A stretch of DNA of 8,274 bases. It comes from Actinomycetes bacterium (GTDB lineage: Bacteria; Actinomycetota; Acidimicrobiia; Acidimicrobiales; RAAP-2). The translations under genes and the position numbers were made by a program. The stretch lies in NCBI GenBank assembly GCA_021807655.1, contig JAKBCT010000034.1, forward strand, positions 1 through 8,274. Direction: 5' to 3'. The first letter of the stretch is position 1. Every line of letters begins with the position of its first letter. This document shows, piece after piece, positions 6,456-8,274 of this stretch. The notes beneath the pieces are model-generated. The model was not told the origin of the DNA. It searched no databases and was given only the letters and a program-made list of their open reading frames with translations.

Positions 6456-7352
6456 CTACCGGCGCGGCGCGTCCAGGTCCGACGTCACCACGACCGACGG
6501 CTGCCAGCGGTCGCCGCGACGGGCCAGCACGGCGACGAGCTCGCCGGCCGGGTCGAGCGCGGCCAGCCAGTCGCCGGCAACGCCGTCGGCGACCTCTATC
6601 TGTTGGCCGTGCACGATCCGTTGTCGATCCCGATCGCCGACGACGATTTTCGTCACTCCCTCGAGCATGTCGGCCGGCGGTGACAGCGGCCGTCCGTCCG
6701 CGATCGAGGTTTCGAAGGCCTCAAGGCTCAGCGCCGCTGACACGTCATAGGGCCCGATCGCCGTTCGACGCAGTGCGCTGAGGTGGCCGACGGTCCCGAG
6801 ACGGTGCGCGAGTTCGCTCGCCAGGACGCGTACGTAGGTTCCCGTGGAACAGACCACGTCAAAGTCCCAGTGGTGTTGATCGGCGCCGGCGTCGACGGTG
6901 AACGACTCGACGACGACCTCGCGCGCGGCCCGGTCTACTTCAAGCCCCCGACGGGCCAACTCGTGCAAGCGTCGACCGTTGACCTTGACCGCCGAGACCA
7001 TCGGTGGCACCTGCAGCTGCGCTCCGAGAAGCGACCCCGCCGCGGCGCGCACGGCGTCAAGGTCGACGTCGGGCACGCCGGCCCGTTCAACCACGACGCC
7101 ATCGGCGTCCAACGAGTCGGTCGCGATGCCCAATTCGACCGTTCCGCGGTATCGTTTCGTCGCGACCTGCACGAAGCGCAGCAAGCGCGTCGCCGGGCCA
7201 ATCGCGACGATGAGCAAGCCCGTCGCCATTGGATCGAGTGTGCCGGCGTGGCCCACGCGCCGCTCGCCAATGATCCGACGAACCCGCGCCACCACGTCGT
7301 GACTGGTCACGCCGCCCGGCTTGTCCAGCAGCACCATTCCGCTAGTCGTCAT
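6456..7352 (-). CDS. truB: tRNA pseudouridine(55) synthase
   Basis: TruB converts U55 in the T-loop of tRNAs to pseudouridine and also helps tRNA fold. From the ATG at 7352 it has 298 residues. The N-terminus has the typical VLLDKPGGVTSHDVV. The catalytic motif GHAGTLDP (34-41) contains the nucleophile Asp40. KRYRGTVELG (66-75) carries the conserved active-site Tyr68. Later come SAVKVNGRRLHELARRG, with His where many relatives have Tyr, and CSTGTYVRVLASELAHRLG. A C-terminal extension (about 240-298) resembles the small RNA-binding domain of actinobacterial TruB. Three starts are possible: GTG at 7358, ATG at 7352 and ATG at 7337. None has a well-placed Shine-Dalgarno site. I chose 7352 because ATG is preferred and it keeps the usual N-terminal residues. 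It overlaps the rbfA stop by 11 bases, so translation is probably coupled. Confidence 0.95.
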   Translation of the reverse strand: MTTSGMVLLDKPGGVTSHDVVARVRRIIGERRVGHAGTLDPMATGLLIVAIGPATRLLRFVQVATKRYRGTVELGIATDSLDADGVVVERAGVPDVDLDAVRAAAGSLLGAQLQVPPMVSAVKVNGRRLHELARRGLEVDRAAREVVVESFTVDAGADQHHWDFDVVCSTGTYVRVLASELAHRLGTVGHLSALRRTAIGPYDVSAALSLEAFETSIADGRPLSPPADMLEGVTKIVVGDRDRQRIVHGQQIEVADGVAGDWLAALDPAGELVAVLARRGDRWQPSVVVTSDLDAPRR

Positions 7353-7701
7353 CGTCACGCTGGCGACGCAGTATCTCCTCGACTGCTTCGCCTCGGGCCA
7401 CCGCTGGATCAGCTCGAAAGGACAACTTCGGCGTCCGCTTCAGACGGGTCTGGAGGTTCACCGCGTCTTGCAGTTGACGGCGATGCGCTTCGAGGGCCGA
7501 GCCCGCCGCCTCGGTGAGTGAGTCGAAGAACACCACCGCCTGACGTAGATCGCTCGAGGTATCGACACCGGTGACCGTCAGGAGACCCAGGTCCTCATCG
7601 AAGTCCGAGAGTCGCACCAGCTCATCCGAGATGATCTCGCGCAGGATCTGGTTCACCCGTGCCGTGCGCGGATACGCGTGGTGTCCGCTCGCGTGAGCCA
7701 T
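7342..7701 (-). CDS. rbfA: Ribosome-binding factor A
   Basis: RbfA binds the free 30S subunit near the 5' helix of 16S rRNA and is needed for late 30S maturation, especially in the cold. The protein has 119 residues and a single KH-like fold. It shows TARVNQILREIISDEL (13-28) in the first helix, then GLLTVTGVDTSSDLRQAVVFF (about 39-59) in the strand region, and the family-typical LQTRLKRTPKLSFRADP (about 83-99), followed by a helix and an acidic end (DDDD). The frame stays open upstream to 7794, but that extension is Arg-rich, lies over infB and matches nothing in the family. The ATG at 7701, two bases after the infB stop, is therefore the start. No strong ribosome binding site is seen, so re-initiation by ribosomes finishing infB is likely. 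Confidence 0.94.
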   Translation of the reverse strand: MAHASGHHAYPRTARVNQILREIISDELVRLSDFDEDLGLLTVTGVDTSSDLRQAVVFFDSLTEAAGSALEAHRRQLQDAVNLQTRLKRTPKLSFRADPAVARGEAVEEILRRQRDDDD

Positions 7702-7703
7702 GG

Positions 7704-8274
7704 CTACACCGCGCGCGGGATCTCGCGCTCGTCGTACGTCTCGATCACGTCGCCGTCTTTCAAGTCCTGGTAGTCGGACAGTCCAATGCCGCACTCGTAG
7801 CCGGCCTGGACTTCTCGGGCGTCATCTTTGAATCGACGCAACGACGTGATCGTCCCCTTCCAGATCACCGTGCCCTCGCGGAGGAAGCGAACCTTGGAGC
7901 CGCGCGTGATCACGCCCTCTCGCACGAAGCAGCCCGCGATGGCGCCGATCTTGGGCACGCGGAAGATCTCTCGTACCTCTGCTTCGCCCGTTACGACCTC
8001 TTCGAAGACCGGCGAAAGCAGGCCCAGCATCGCGGCCTCGATCTCCTCGATCAACTTGTAGATGATCTCGTAGGTCCGAATTTCCACGCCCTCGGACTCG
8101 GCCAACTCGCGACTTCGCCGATCGGGGCGAACGTTAAATCCGATAATCGTCGCGCTCGAGGCCTTGGCCAACTGAACGTCGTTCTCGGTAATGCCCCCCA
8201 CCCCTCGGTGCACGATGACCAGTTTCACGTCGTCGCGCTCGAGTTTGCGAAGTGATTCGGTACACGCTTCGAGC
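7704..8274 (-). CDS. infB: Translation initiation factor IF-2, C-terminal part (5' end outside window)
   Basis: IF-2 is the GTPase that places initiator fMet-tRNA on the 30S subunit and promotes 50S joining. Only the last 189 codons are in the window, so the GTPase domain is not visible. The visible part begins within the linker (ACTESLRKLERDDVKLVIVH). It continues with RGVGGITENDVQLAKASSA and the GFNVRPD segment of the IF-2 third domain, then EIIYKLIEEIEAAMLGLLSP. The C2 domain follows: VREIFRVPKIGAIAGCFV, then a beta-barrel ending in YECGIGLSDYQDLKDGDVIE, close to the family consensus, in the region that binds fMet-tRNA. The true start is beyond 8274. The GTG at 8228 is an internal valine codon. 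The stop is two bases before rbfA, the standard infB-rbfA arrangement. Confidence 0.97.
   Translation of the reverse strand, partial: LEACTESLRKLERDDVKLVIVHRGVGGITENDVQLAKASSATIIGFNVRPDRRSRELAESEGVEIRTYEIIYKLIEEIEAAMLGLLSPVFEEVVTGEAEVREIFRVPKIGAIAGCFVREGVITRGSKVRFLREGTVIWKGTITSLRRFKDDAREVQAGYECGIGLSDYQDLKDGDVIETYDEREIPRAV

Noticed and set aside
7702..7794. A 31-residue N-terminal extension of RbfA
   Set aside because: It is Arg-rich, overlaps the infB coding sequence in another frame, and family similarity begins only after the ATG at 7701.

Overview
The window is G+C-rich bacterial chromosome. Every supported gene lies on the minus strand, so transcription runs from position 8274 towards 1. 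It covers the end of a conserved translation and RNA-processing cluster, in transcription order: infB (3' part), rbfA, truB, ribF, rpsO, pnp. A large polytopic membrane protein gene follows and runs off the left edge. The high G+C, the reading-frame bias and the protein sequences suggest an actinobacterium, perhaps from a deep lineage such as Acidimicrobiia. That assignment is inference from sequence style, not from a search.

Region 7704-8274 holds the C-terminal part of translation initiation factor IF-2. Region 7342-7701 is rbfA (30S maturation factor), two bases after the infB stop. Region 6456-7352 is truB (tRNA U55 pseudouridine synthase), whose start overlaps the end of rbfA. Region 5487-6446 is ribF (bifunctional riboflavin kinase/FAD synthetase), nine bases after truB. 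An 84-base gap with a small hairpin leads to rpsO (ribosomal protein S15, 5145-5402). A 129-base gap with two predicted hairpins then leads to pnp (polynucleotide phosphorylase, 2502-5015), which has a strong Shine-Dalgarno sequence. The first four genes are tightly packed and probably translationally coupled. The two longer gaps before rpsO and pnp are where S15 autoregulation, mRNA processing or pnp control would be expected.

The genes share a theme: translation initiation (IF-2), small-subunit assembly (RbfA, S15), tRNA modification (TruB) and mRNA turnover (PNPase), with flavin cofactor synthesis embedded. PNPase carries an unusual disordered tail containing eleven consecutive Asp-Arg-Gly triplets, encoded by an almost perfect 9-bp tandem repeat.

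Downstream of pnp, positions 1-2438 form one open frame of at least 812 codons with no stop in the window. It encodes a multi-pass membrane protein resembling YfhO/GT-C-type glycosyltransferase-like proteins, followed by a large non-membrane domain. Its start codon sits inside a perfect 17-bp inverted repeat. No mobile element, CRISPR array, tRNA or rRNA was seen, and no stretch longer than 300 bases lacks a gene. The window is mostly a conserved housekeeping locus; I found no clear new system, but several local oddities deserve a check.
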